This document shows positions 37,960 to 46,316 of a stretch of DNA of 64,000 bases, one piece after another. Position 1 is the first letter of the stretch. Every line of letters starts with the position of its first letter. Source of the DNA: Candidatus Heimdallarchaeota archaeon (GTDB lineage: Archaea; Asgardarchaeota; Heimdallarchaeia; Heimdallarchaeales; Heimdallarchaeaceae); NCBI GenBank assembly GCA_030603365.1, contig JAUVXV010000001.1, positions 372,001 through 436,000 on the forward strand. Direction: 5' to 3'. The position numbers and the translations under genes are program-made. The notes below the pieces were generated by a model. It saw nothing but the letters and a program-made list of their open reading frames with translations. It ran no database searches and had not been told where the DNA came from.

Positions 37960-38976
37960 CTATGCTTGTACACTTGGAGCTGGTGTGTGTTTCAATATTC
38001 GATCTATAATTATCTCTGAAGTTGTTCCATCGAATTCATATTCAGGTTTGATAAGCACTCTATGTCTTAACACGTTTTTAGCAACCTTCTGAATGTCTAC
38101 TGGATTAACATATTTTCTTCCATCCATAGCTGCTTCAGCTTTTGCAGCAATAGTCATCCATAAACTAGCTCTTGGACTTGCACCCATATATACTTCTTCG
38201 CTTTCTCTAGTAAGATTCACTATTCTAACTATATATTTAGTAAGATCTTCTGATATACTAACTCCACTCCTAACGATTTTTTGCAATTCCAGAACTTCAT
38301 CACCTGTCATCACAGGTTTGATATCTTCTAATTTATCATAAGAATCAAACTCACCAGTGAAACGGTTTACAATTTCAACTTCATTTTCTTCCACAGGATA
38401 AGTTACAAGAATTTTGAAAGCGAAACGATCAATTTGTGCTTCTGGTAGAGGATATGTTCCTTCAGTTTCTATGGGATTTTGAGTGGCGAACACCAAAAAT
38501 GGTGCGGGTAGTTCATATGTTTTCTTTTCAACAGATACTTGTTTTTCTTGCATACTTTCAAGCATTGCTGCTTGTGTTTTTGGAGGAGCTCTGTTAATTT
38601 CATCAGCTAACAGTAGGTTTGTAAAAACTGGACCTTGTTTGAAAAAGAAATCCCCTGTCTCTGGTCTAAAAGCCATGACTCCTGTTACATCAGAGGGCAT
38701 AAGATCTGGTGTAAACTGAATTCTTTTAAAATCAGCAGAGATAGCTTTTGCCAATGCACGTGCCATGAGTGTTTTTGCTATACCTGGTACTCCTTCTAGT
38801 AGAACATGGCCATCTGCTAAGATTGCTGCAATCATTGCATCGATGACTTCTTCCTGACCAACTATAACTTTACTAATACTCTCTTTAATCAATTTAATTT
38901 TTGTTGAAATATCTTTGATGCCAACTTTGGCAGATTGTGTTTTTTTCTTTGAAGTAGTTTTCTCCTTAGAACTCAT
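37960..38976 (-). CDS. MoxR-family AAA+ ATPase
   Basis: 338 aa, first gene of a seven-gene operon. Walker A is GVPGIAKT (residues 62-69), Walker B LLLADEINR, sensor region FATQNPIETEGTYPLPEAQ and sensor 2 GASPRASLWM. MoxR ATPases act as chaperones that mature or regulate partner complexes together with vWA-domain proteins; the DUF58 protein three genes downstream after two membrane proteins fits. Its start lies ~100 bases downstream of the regulator gene, which reads in the same direction. Confidence 0.93.
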   Translation of the reverse strand: MSSKEKTTSKKKTQSAKVGIKDISTKIKLIKESISKVIVGQEEVIDAMIAAILADGHVLLEGVPGIAKTLMARALAKAISADFKRIQFTPDLMPSDVTGVMAFRPETGDFFFKQGPVFTNLLLADEINRAPPKTQAAMLESMQEKQVSVEKKTYELPAPFLVFATQNPIETEGTYPLPEAQIDRFAFKILVTYPVEENEVEIVNRFTGEFDSYDKLEDIKPVMTGDEVLELQKIVRSGVSISEDLTKYIVRIVNLTRESEEVYMGASPRASLWMTIAAKAEAAMDGRKYVNPVDIQKVAKNVLRHRVLIKPEYEFDGTTSEIIIDRILKHTPAPSVQA

Positions 38977-39073
38977 AATAGATACTCCTTAAGTAGAAAA
39001 GTCAAATTCCCTTATAAACATATTTTATTCAAAGAAATTAAAAATAACGGAAGAACAAAAATTATTACTTAAA

Positions 39074-39787
39074 TTACGTTTCTTCTTCTACAACTTTTCT
39101 ATTTGATTTTGTTGGAACTTCTTCTTCCCATTCTTCATCAAAAGACCATTGTGACAGAGAAATAGTAAATGAAGAATCTTCTTTACCAGGACATTCAATT
39201 CTTATAGTAAGCTGATCCTTAGAAATTTCTTCAATTTCAGGATGTAAACAGTTTTCTTCAAGAATATCCATAAGCGCAGCTACGTAGGTGTTTGAAATCG
39301 TATTGATACTCTCTTCCTGGATTTTAAGTCCAACCTCTCCTAATTTATAACATGTTTTACGGCCGTCGCTAAATTTTTCAACTAAATTAGCTTGTATCAT
39401 CCTATCTGCATGATGTCTAACTGTATCATGATGAATACTTAATGACTTTGCAATTACAGTTTGATGAGAGCCTTCATTATTCAAAATATAAGCAAAAATC
39501 TTTCTTGCTGTTACATGTTTCAAAACAACAAACGCTTTCTCAACATCTTCATCTCTTAAAGTCCTTGAATAATAGACCCGTTTGCCCACGAATTTTGTAG
39601 TCTTTATTAAATTCGCTTCTTCTAACTTCCTCAGATGCCAGTTAATTGTACCATGCGGGGCAGTCAAAGCGCTAGATAATTCAAAAAAATATGCACCAGG
39701 GGTCTCACAGACAAGACGGTAAATCTCACGGCGTAATGGATGAAGAAGCAAAGTGAGACGTTTTTCCTTTACTCTCCTTCGAACCAA
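39074..39787 (-). CDS. Tandem winged-helix (ArsR-like) transcription regulator
   Basis: 237 aa with two wHTH domains: residues ~10-75 (LLLHPLRREIYRLV...GTINWHLRKLEEANLI) and ~85-150 (ARKIFAYILNNEGSHQTVIA...HHDTVRHHADRMIQANLV), then a C-terminal beta-rich domain of ~80 residues that could bind a ligand. Start TTG 39787 is the only one that keeps the first HTH whole; GGAG lies ten bases upstream and the codon sits in the 3' arm of an inverted repeat. Likely in one operon with the 142 aa gene, and may regulate the MoxR operon next to it. Confidence 0.85.
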   Translation of the reverse strand: MVRRRVKEKRLTLLLHPLRREIYRLVCETPGAYFFELSSALTAPHGTINWHLRKLEEANLIKTTKFVGKRVYYSRTLRDEDVEKAFVVLKHVTARKIFAYILNNEGSHQTVIAKSLSIHHDTVRHHADRMIQANLVEKFSDGRKTCYKLGEVGLKIQEESINTISNTYVAALMDILEENCLHPEIEEISKDQLTIRIECPGKEDSSFTISLSQWSFDEEWEEEVPTKSNRKVVEEET

Positions 39788-39797
39788 AAAAGGTTCG
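39780..39797 (-). promoter_or_regulatory. Inverted repeat (CGAACC-6-GGTTCG) covering the regulator start codon
   Basis: Perfect 6-base arms CGAACC and GGTTCG flank six A (T on the transcribed strand). On the mRNA this hairpin contains the TTG start codon of the wHTH gene and separates it from its GGAG. It could limit translation of the regulator or be a protein-binding site. Confidence 0.5.
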
Positions 39798-39802
39798 CTC
39801 CT

Positions 39803-40231
39803 TTAAACTGTTAGAGTATCAACCTCTACGCTTGATACTCCTTCGATGCGCTCAAGTTCATCCTTGATTTGATCAATACTGACTTCTTTAAGCTCATCTG
39901 AGTCAATATAACCTTCATACACACAAGCACTTTGTGTGAAACACAAACCAGTACTGTACAGTGTTTTAATACCGAGTCTAATGAAAATAGAACCCATTTT
40001 ACGAAGGAAATCAGGAGATAATTTTCCGATATTAATGTTGATTTTTGCTACTTCATTAGTACTTGTAGGTATAATTCTAATGATTCTAGTATTCGGAGCA
40101 AGAATCAATACTGCAAAAGTTTTACCATCTGGTTTGAGAGCTGATAAGAATTCTTCTGGAAGTTCAATTGGCTTCTCAGCCTCTAACTTAACCATCTTTG
40201 CGATTGTAACAGATTGCTTTTCGCTGCTCAT
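39803..40231 (-). CDS. Unknown 142 aa protein, probable partner of the wHTH regulator
   Basis: Not recognised. An AbrB-like opening (KPIELPEEFLSALKPDGKTF) is followed by two halves with alternating strands and helices (INIGKLSPDFLRKMGSIFIRL; ELERIEGVSSVEVDTLTV) that look like an ACT-type ligand-binding fold. It contains two cysteines (GLCFTQSACVYEG). The wHTH gene starts 15 bases downstream. A sensor module acting with the regulator is inference from context. Confidence 0.65.
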   Translation of the reverse strand: MSSEKQSVTIAKMVKLEAEKPIELPEEFLSALKPDGKTFAVLILAPNTRIIRIIPTSTNEVAKININIGKLSPDFLRKMGSIFIRLGIKTLYSTGLCFTQSACVYEGYIDSDELKEVSIDQIKDELERIEGVSSVEVDTLTV

Positions 40232-40270
40232 TTTCTTTTTTCTCCATCTATAACTATTATTGATTACTGT

Positions 40271-40291
40271 ATGTAATTACATTTATATAAC
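40271..40291 (-). promoter_or_regulatory. TATA box with adjacent perfect palindrome upstream of the regulator operon
   Basis: On the minus strand a TATA box (TTATATAAAT, about 40282-40291) is followed at once by the 12-base perfect palindrome ATGTAATTACAT (40271-40282), between TATA and the expected transcription start, ~40 bases before the 142 aa gene. This is a typical place for an archaeal repressor operator; autoregulation by the wHTH protein is likely but inferred. Confidence 0.5.
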
Positions 40292-40471
40292 TATTTTGCC
40301 TTTCTTAAATACTTTACGCTACTGCGTGGTATATTTAGGTGTTTTATTTTATAAAATTAGATGATTATTTAACTAAATATTTGTTTTAAGATTGCGGTTT
40401 TAATGAGAATTTTTAACAATAAGTTTTAATAACACTCTCGCCCGTCTATCTTCAAACTTGAGGATGCAATA

Positions 40472-42157
40472 ATGAGCGAATCAGCAGTAGAAACATCTAA
40501 ACAAGAAGATGATGATTTATACACCATCCCTCACCCAAACCGATCTTTAATAGGCATTCTAATTTCAACCTTCTTTCTAAGAGTAGCTTTTGGAAGTACA
40601 ACTGTTCTTATGCCAGTTTTTATTTTCCAACATCTGAAAGACTTACCTGGATGGGGTGCTAGTATGGGTATTATTGTTGTAGAAATTACTTATGCAATAG
40701 CAGTGATTGTTAGTTCAGGATATTTTGGTTTTCGTTCCGACACATCAAATTCAAAAAGATGGATATTATTGGGAACAGCAGCTGGTGGAATGATATTAGC
40801 TGGATATGGTGTATGCGCTCTGAATTGGGAAGGGTGGATTGGAATTACTCCCTTGGTAAATGGTTTGTTAATTTTTGGAATGAGTATTTACCACTTCTTA
40901 CATGGACTTGCAGGTTCATGTAAAGTCAATGCATCTTATGGATATATCTCCCGATTTTCCGTGTATGAGACAAGAGCAACTCGAGTGGGTTTCTATAATG
41001 TCTCAGTTTCAGGGGGTCGAGCAGCAGGTGTTCTTCTTGCTGGTGTGCTGTATGATAGAATGGTGGGAGTAACTGAATCTACTGTTTACTCCTATACAAT
41101 AAGAAATCCAGGGAATGTAGTGAAGATTTTTGAACCAATTCCTGGCATAACAGAAATCGGTCAATCTTGGGTTCCAACCACGCCATATAATCTGGTCTAT
41201 ATCTATTTGTTATTTGGTTTTGCAATTCTAATATCTGCAGTAGTAGTATATTTTATGCTCGATAAAACAAGGCCTGTTGCAAAAGAAGAGAAATATAACA
41301 TTAAAAAAGAGCTCCTTACCTCTTGGAGACTAATTAAAGATAAAAGCAGAAGAGGTATCGTATTACCACTTCTTGGAACGGCATCAATAATAGGAATTCT
41401 CAATAATTGGGGCTATCTGGTACTTTCTATCGAATCTTCTCCTGGTGCAGCTAGTTGGACTACTGTTATCTTCACCTTAGTTTTGGGTGTTCCCATGGCA
41501 CTTTGGGGCTGGTTAGCAGATAAAATAGGTCGAAGGAAAACACTTTGGATAGGAGTCTCTGGTCTCTTATTGATGGCTGTGGCAATAGGCTTAGCTTTCT
41601 TTGGAAACTATCTTACTGGAGGTAAGTCTTGGACTGATCCTACTGCCAGTTTTGATCCTAGCGGTTTCGTGAAAAATACTTGGATATTGGTTCTACTTGT
41701 AATTTCACTTTTTATGGGGTCTGCTTATTTTCCTGCAATCAGTGGAAGATTAGGAGATAGTAGTTCTCTTGGAGTTACAGATGAAGAAGTAGATGAAACA
41801 GAAGAGCTTGAAAGAACTGCTGAATTTCATGGTGCTACAATGAGTATACAACAAACTATCATTTCTATAAGTGAAATTATAGGAATAGTATTGGGTGGTG
41901 TAGCTTTGATGATAGTATTTGCAATAGCTGGAACAAGAAATAATTTTGCCTACAATATGATTGGAATGATTATACCAATTCTATTACTACTTATCTTCAC
42001 AACTGTAGTCTCATTTATGTGGCCAGCTGAAGATGATTTCGTAGAAACCAGTCAAGTAAGAAGAAAAGAAAAAGCATCAAAAGATGATTCTGAAACAATA
42101 CTAAACAAAGCTTCTACTTTCATTAAAGGCAAATTTGGGAAGAGTAAAAAAGAATAA
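40472..42157 (+). CDS. Major facilitator superfamily transporter
   Basis: 561 aa with about 12 hydrophobic helices. The MFS loop motif is visible in the second half (GWLADKIGRRKTLW) and a degenerate one in the first. Loops after helices 5-6 and before helix 11 are enlarged, and a charged ~40 aa C-terminal tail is cytoplasmic. Start ATG follows GAGGAT. Substrate unknown; divergently transcribed from the regulator operon across a 240-base gap, so the regulator could control it. Confidence 0.85.
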   Translation: MSESAVETSKQEDDDLYTIPHPNRSLIGILISTFFLRVAFGSTTVLMPVFIFQHLKDLPGWGASMGIIVVEITYAIAVIVSSGYFGFRSDTSNSKRWILLGTAAGGMILAGYGVCALNWEGWIGITPLVNGLLIFGMSIYHFLHGLAGSCKVNASYGYISRFSVYETRATRVGFYNVSVSGGRAAGVLLAGVLYDRMVGVTESTVYSYTIRNPGNVVKIFEPIPGITEIGQSWVPTTPYNLVYIYLLFGFAILISAVVVYFMLDKTRPVAKEEKYNIKKELLTSWRLIKDKSRRGIVLPLLGTASIIGILNNWGYLVLSIESSPGAASWTTVIFTLVLGVPMALWGWLADKIGRRKTLWIGVSGLLLMAVAIGLAFFGNYLTGGKSWTDPTASFDPSGFVKNTWILVLLVISLFMGSAYFPAISGRLGDSSSLGVTDEEVDETEELERTAEFHGATMSIQQTIISISEIIGIVLGGVALMIVFAIAGTRNNFAYNMIGMIIPILLLLIFTTVVSFMWPAEDDFVETSQVRRKEKASKDDSETILNKASTFIKGKFGKSKKE

Positions 42158-42209
42158 AAAAGTGCTCTTACCCACACTTTTTTAACCTAGTATTTCTGGC
42201 AGTCATTCG

Positions 42210-43094
42210 ATGAAAAATACTTGGTTGTTTCTAAATCAGATGTCTTTTGATACCAATCTAGTAAATTCTAACACAACTGTAATAGTAGGTTTTTCTGGTT
42301 ATGGTTCAGTAGGTACTACAGTTCTTAATCATATCATAGAGAAACTAAGTGTTGAATCAATAGGATTTTGGGGAACACTAAGTTGGTTTCATAAAGGAGC
42401 TTTAGAAACTCCAATTACTATTTACAATCTAAAATTAAAATCAAAAGATGAAAAGGAAAATTTCATCTTAATAACATCTAGATTACCTATTCCAGTTGTT
42501 GGTTATAATGCTCTACCCGATGCATTCTGGAAATGGTTATCTCAAGAAATTCTCTCATGGAAAGCTAAACGATATGTAGTCGTTGGCGGTTTAAGAGAAG
42601 ATATTCGTAATTCTTCTGATGATTCATGGACAACTTTAATTCCTACAAGGAAATACTCAGAAATTTATGGGACTCAGAGAACTTTTAAAGATGATTTAAC
42701 AATAAAGGGACCAATAAGTTTCTTATTGACAGAGGGAACAGCCTTTAACCTTCCAATCCTTGGTATTCTATCATATTGTAATACTTATGATGTTGATTTA
42801 GATGCAGCTCTTATGGCTTTGAAAGACTTAGAAAAACAACTTGATTTAGATTTAGACTCTACAGAAATAAAGGAATTTGATTTTTCATTTCTAGATAACC
42901 AAGTAGAATTCTTTCAAGACGAATCAGAATTTGATGAAGATTTTGAGCCTGAGTATGAAGAAGATTATGGCGAAGAATTCGAAAGTTTTGATGCTGAAAA
43001 GGAGAATACTGAAGAAACAAAATTTTCTCGAGAAAAAACTTCTTCATTTCACTCAGATAGAACCAATAAAGATGATTTAAACAAATATAAGTGA
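42210..43094 (+). CDS. PAC2-family protein (proteasome assembly chaperone-like)
   Basis: 294 aa. The first ~215 residues fit the PAC2 fold: VIVGFSGYGSVGTTVLNHII, ITSRLPIPV, KRYVVVGGLRED, LLTEGTAFNLPILGILSYC and DLDAALMALKDLEK. Archaeal and eukaryotic relatives help assemble 20S proteasomes. A long acidic, probably disordered tail (~225-294) is unusual. It converges with the oxidoreductase gene: the two stop codons abut. Confidence 0.85.
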   Translation: MKNTWLFLNQMSFDTNLVNSNTTVIVGFSGYGSVGTTVLNHIIEKLSVESIGFWGTLSWFHKGALETPITIYNLKLKSKDEKENFILITSRLPIPVVGYNALPDAFWKWLSQEILSWKAKRYVVVGGLREDIRNSSDDSWTTLIPTRKYSEIYGTQRTFKDDLTIKGPISFLLTEGTAFNLPILGILSYCNTYDVDLDAALMALKDLEKQLDLDLDSTEIKEFDFSFLDNQVEFFQDESEFDEDFEPEYEEDYGEEFESFDAEKENTEETKFSREKTSSFHSDRTNKDDLNKYK

Positions 43095-44009
43095 TTATGA
43101 AACGATTTCTGTGTAATCATTAATTTCTTCTAAAGTAATTGCGTTAACAGGACATACATTTACACAAATCCCACAAGCTTTGCAGTAAGCTTTGATGACC
43201 TTTACTGTATCTCCTTCTTTGTGAATTGTTCCTTCAGGACAATGAAAGAAACATTGCAGACACTGGATGCATTTTTCTTGATCAACTATAGCTTTCTTGT
43301 GACTCCATACTCCTGTTATTCTTGAAACAGCTGCCCCTGGACCAATCATCTGACCTGATTCTAGTTTCATTTTTGGTATAATTGTTCCAACAGGTAAATC
43401 ATTAACAGTAGGTAACCACGTCTGTATTTTTGTATTATTTCCTCCCCCCTTAGTTTTCCCAAAAATGGTTTCCTCAAAAGCTATTCGTGCAGCTTCAACA
43501 TTCATCTTAGCCATTCTATCTCCCAAACGATCCCCAAAAACAGACATTATTCCTTTCTCTAAATCTTCAAAAGTGATGATTTCAGTGCTTTTGATCAAAG
43601 CTCCTAACATTGCACTATTAACAACAGGTTCTACTAAGAATTCCTTAGCTATTTTAGTAGCATCTACAACTGCTACTTTTGTAGGTTTAGATAGTTTGAT
43701 TTGATCGGGTTTCTTAGACGAGTTTAAAACCCCCATTCCTTTTGGTTTTAGACCTTGTGCTACATCAACCAATTCAAGAAGAGAATCATCTAAGACTACA
43801 ATAATATCTGGTTCGTAAATTTGAGTTCTTTTGTAAATTTTCTTATCATCAATTCGAGCAAATGCCAATACCAGAGCTCCTCTCCTCTCAGCGCCGAATG
43901 ATGGGATCGCTATAGCATGTTTTCCAGCATAAAATACAGCTTTAGTAAATGCTCTAGATGCTAATACAGAACCTGTTCCACCTCTGCCATGGAATCGGAT
44001 TTCTAACAT
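43095..44009 (-). CDS. 2-oxoacid:ferredoxin oxidoreductase, fused gamma and delta subunits
   Basis: 304 aa. Residues ~1-180 are the gamma subunit (MLEIRFHGRGGTGSVLASRA, AIPSFGAERRGA), and residues ~235-295 are the delta ferredoxin with two 4Fe-4S motifs (CIQCLQCFFHCP and CKACGICVNVCP). Such subunits serve pyruvate, 2-ketoisovalerate or similar oxidoreductases that turn 2-oxoacids into acyl-CoA and reduced ferredoxin. The alpha and beta subunits are not adjacent: the gene stands alone. The AERRGA sequence is typical of pyruvate-type gamma subunits, but the substrate is not fixed. Confidence 0.9.
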   Translation of the reverse strand: MLEIRFHGRGGTGSVLASRAFTKAVFYAGKHAIAIPSFGAERRGALVLAFARIDDKKIYKRTQIYEPDIIVVLDDSLLELVDVAQGLKPKGMGVLNSSKKPDQIKLSKPTKVAVVDATKIAKEFLVEPVVNSAMLGALIKSTEIITFEDLEKGIMSVFGDRLGDRMAKMNVEAARIAFEETIFGKTKGGGNNTKIQTWLPTVNDLPVGTIIPKMKLESGQMIGPGAAVSRITGVWSHKKAIVDQEKCIQCLQCFFHCPEGTIHKEGDTVKVIKAYCKACGICVNVCPVNAITLEEINDYTEIVS

Positions 44010-44065
44010 CTAGTATCACTATATTTCAAAAACCCCAAGTACAATATAAGATTGTTGAAAGAACA

Positions 44066-44626
44066 TCACTCTGTCTTCTTAATAGATTCAAGATCCTTTT
44101 CTACCAACCAGCGGTTGAACTCTGTAGCCAATGATATTTCTTTTGTTTTAGTTACCTTCTTCTTCCTCAATCTTTCTTCAAGTTTCATTTTTTCAAGAAA
44201 CAGAGGAATGATCCTACTCATATCGACTGCATATAAATCGAAGAGAAAAGCTATAGGCTGAAAATAGATCTGAAGGAACTGTTCAAATTCGTCGAAGCAT
44301 ATCATGAGCTCTTTATGAGTTTCTCTTGAAACAACTAGATTGACAATTGTAACAGTTTTTCTTTTTAAACGAAAATCTTTTGCATCCAAGTTTTTTAGGT
44401 TTAAAGCATATGCGAAGAGAAATAAATCATCGTTTATTTTTGTAGAAGCCAATCCTTTGATATCTTGGTTTTGCATCATACCCATTAGTGTGGGATATGT
44501 TGTTAGCATAATTTCTAATTTCATATCTTCAATATCTGATGCAAAAATCTCAAAACCATTATCAGCAAAATAAACTATAGTGAAACCTTCGATTTTCTTT
44601 TTTTCAGTATCCAGTAGTGTTGTCAA
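44066..44626 (-). CDS. Unknown 186 aa protein, possible longin-like fold
   Basis: Not recognised. The first ~125 residues alternate strands and helices (GFTIVYFADNGFEIFASD; LFLFAYALNLK; TVTIVNLVVSRETHKELMI), an order that recalls longin/roadblock folds, followed by a charged helical tail. No catalytic motif or membrane segment. Divergent from the HEAT gene at 44725. The fold suggestion is pattern-based inference. Confidence 0.6.
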   Translation of the reverse strand: MTTLLDTEKKKIEGFTIVYFADNGFEIFASDIEDMKLEIMLTTYPTLMGMMQNQDIKGLASTKINDDLFLFAYALNLKNLDAKDFRLKRKTVTIVNLVVSRETHKELMICFDEFEQFLQIYFQPIAFLFDLYAVDMSRIIPLFLEKMKLEERLRKKKVTKTKEISLATEFNRWLVEKDLESIKKTE

Positions 44627-44724
44627 CTTGCTTCATAATCTCTCCTCAAGTTTATTATAAAAACCCCAATTTGCTTAGTACAATTCAGTAAGGTAATTAT
44701 AGAAGAGATTATGTTAACCAAACA

Positions 44725-45444
44725 ATGGAAAAGAAGCTTCTTAAACGCATGGAGAATTTCAAAAATACTCCTGATAGATTAAAATTTTACTTGTTAAAGG
44801 AATTGTCGGAATTAACTGATGATAAAAGAATCAATGATTTTCTTTTAAACGTGGTTGAAAATGAAAAATACGACAAAATCCGAATTAATGCTGTTCTTCT
44901 TTTAAAGAAATTTGAAAATGATTCTACTATTGAAAAACTAAAAACAATTTATGCTTTTGAGCATGATAAAAGTGTAAGGCTGGTGATTGTTGAAACGCTT
45001 GGAGATATGAACTCTGTTGATGTTGACGATTTCTTTCAAACTATTGCTATAAAAGATCTTAACGATGTTATTCGTGCCGCATCTATCAGAATTTTACACG
45101 AGAGAGGTAAGTTGGAGAAATCTATTGCGCTTGATTTATTGGTGGATGTTATTCAGAATGATTCCTCTGTTTTTCCAAAGCAAATCGCATTAAGCTCTCT
45201 TTCCCACTATGCTAATAATTCCACATATGGAATTATAAAAAAAGTGTTTATTAGAGAAGAAATGATTCAAATGAAAAAACTTTTTTATAGAACTTTAAAA
45301 GAAATTTCCTCAAAACTAAATCAAGAATTAGATGTTGATGAACCTCAAGATCCTATAGTAGAGGATACTAAGAAAGCAAGAAAAAAGAGGAGAAAAGAGC
45401 GAAAAAAGAAGAAGTTAGACAAAGATGATTATGTGTATTTTTAG
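44725..45444 (+). CDS. HEAT-repeat protein
   Basis: 239 aa. Five or so HEAT-like helical pairs (DKIRINAVLLLKKFENDSTI; KSVRLVIVETLGDMNSVDVD; DVIRAASIRILHERGKLEK) fill residues ~15-200, followed by a very basic tail (KKARKKRRKERKKKKLDKDD) that could bind nucleic acid. Probably a scaffold; partners unknown. Confidence 0.7.
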   Translation: MEKKLLKRMENFKNTPDRLKFYLLKELSELTDDKRINDFLLNVVENEKYDKIRINAVLLLKKFENDSTIEKLKTIYAFEHDKSVRLVIVETLGDMNSVDVDDFFQTIAIKDLNDVIRAASIRILHERGKLEKSIALDLLVDVIQNDSSVFPKQIALSSLSHYANNSTYGIIKKVFIREEMIQMKKLFYRTLKEISSKLNQELDVDEPQDPIVEDTKKARKKRRKERKKKKLDKDDYVYF

Positions 45445-45507
45445 ACAATATGCATGATTTCAGTTAGAATGGAATTAAAACAATTCAAGAGAAAAATATG
45501 TTTTGGT

Positions 45508-46164
45508 CTAATTTTTCTTTTCTGGCTTCTGGGCTACTACCCAGATATAACCTCTTCTATCTTTTGGTCGAACTAACCTTACTTCTTTTGCTATTGAATA
45601 TATTTTCCACCCCTTAAGTGCTTGTTTAATTTCTGACATGGTGATGAATCTTAAGGGTGGTTCTGTCTTAAAATGAGGTTTAACATTTCCACCATACAGA
45701 AAGAATCCTCCTGGTTTTACAGCATCGAGTAGTTCATACATTTTTGGTAATGCATGATCAAACAAATATTGTAAGCACTGAATTGCAGACACAACATCAT
45801 AACTCTCTGGTTGTGTTTCATAGGTATCTATATCTGTAAGAAGAATTTTCATCTTCTCTCTTACACCTAATGCGGTTGCACGTTTTTCAGTAATGTCTAT
45901 AGCTGATGGTAGTATATCAATAGCTTCAACATTATATCCTAATTGAGCTAGAAAACATGCATATCTCCCATCTCCAGCTCCAAGCTCAATTGCAGTTTTT
46001 CCCTCATGTTCTTTACCTTGTGTGAAGAAAAAGAACTCTAGTAGTGCATAATGAACATAATGGGGTGGTAACTCATCGAGTTTCTCCTCTGATTGCTTCT
46101 TGTATAGATTATCCCAACCTTCCATATATTTATCGGGAATAGACGAGGGATATCTTTTTGTCAT
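45508..46164 (-). CDS. Class I SAM-dependent methyltransferase
   Basis: 218 aa from ATG 46164 (MTKRYPSSIPDKYMEGWDNL). The SAM motif I is AIELGAGDGRYACFLAQLGY, the acidic motif is VEAIDILPSA, and PGGFFLYGG follows. The frame stays open to 46344 but that extension overlaps the divergent gene's start and is low-complexity, so the shorter start is preferred. Substrate unknown. Divergent from the Cys-Ala-tail gene; not obviously part of that operon. Confidence 0.82.
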   Translation of the reverse strand: MTKRYPSSIPDKYMEGWDNLYKKQSEEKLDELPPHYVHYALLEFFFFTQGKEHEGKTAIELGAGDGRYACFLAQLGYNVEAIDILPSAIDITEKRATALGVREKMKILLTDIDTYETQPESYDVVSAIQCLQYLFDHALPKMYELLDAVKPGGFFLYGGNVKPHFKTEPPLRFITMSEIKQALKGWKIYSIAKEVRLVRPKDRRGYIWVVAQKPEKKN

Positions 46165-46316
46165 GTTGTAAAACAATATTAGATATTTATAACCCTCTTG
46201 GATTAATATCTTCCTCCTTTTGCTTAGATTTTTAAGAAAGAAAAATTTAATTATTAGTATCTTATAAGGGCGAAAGAGTTTAGTATTCAAAAGAGAAAAA
46301 TTGTTAGGGAGATAAA

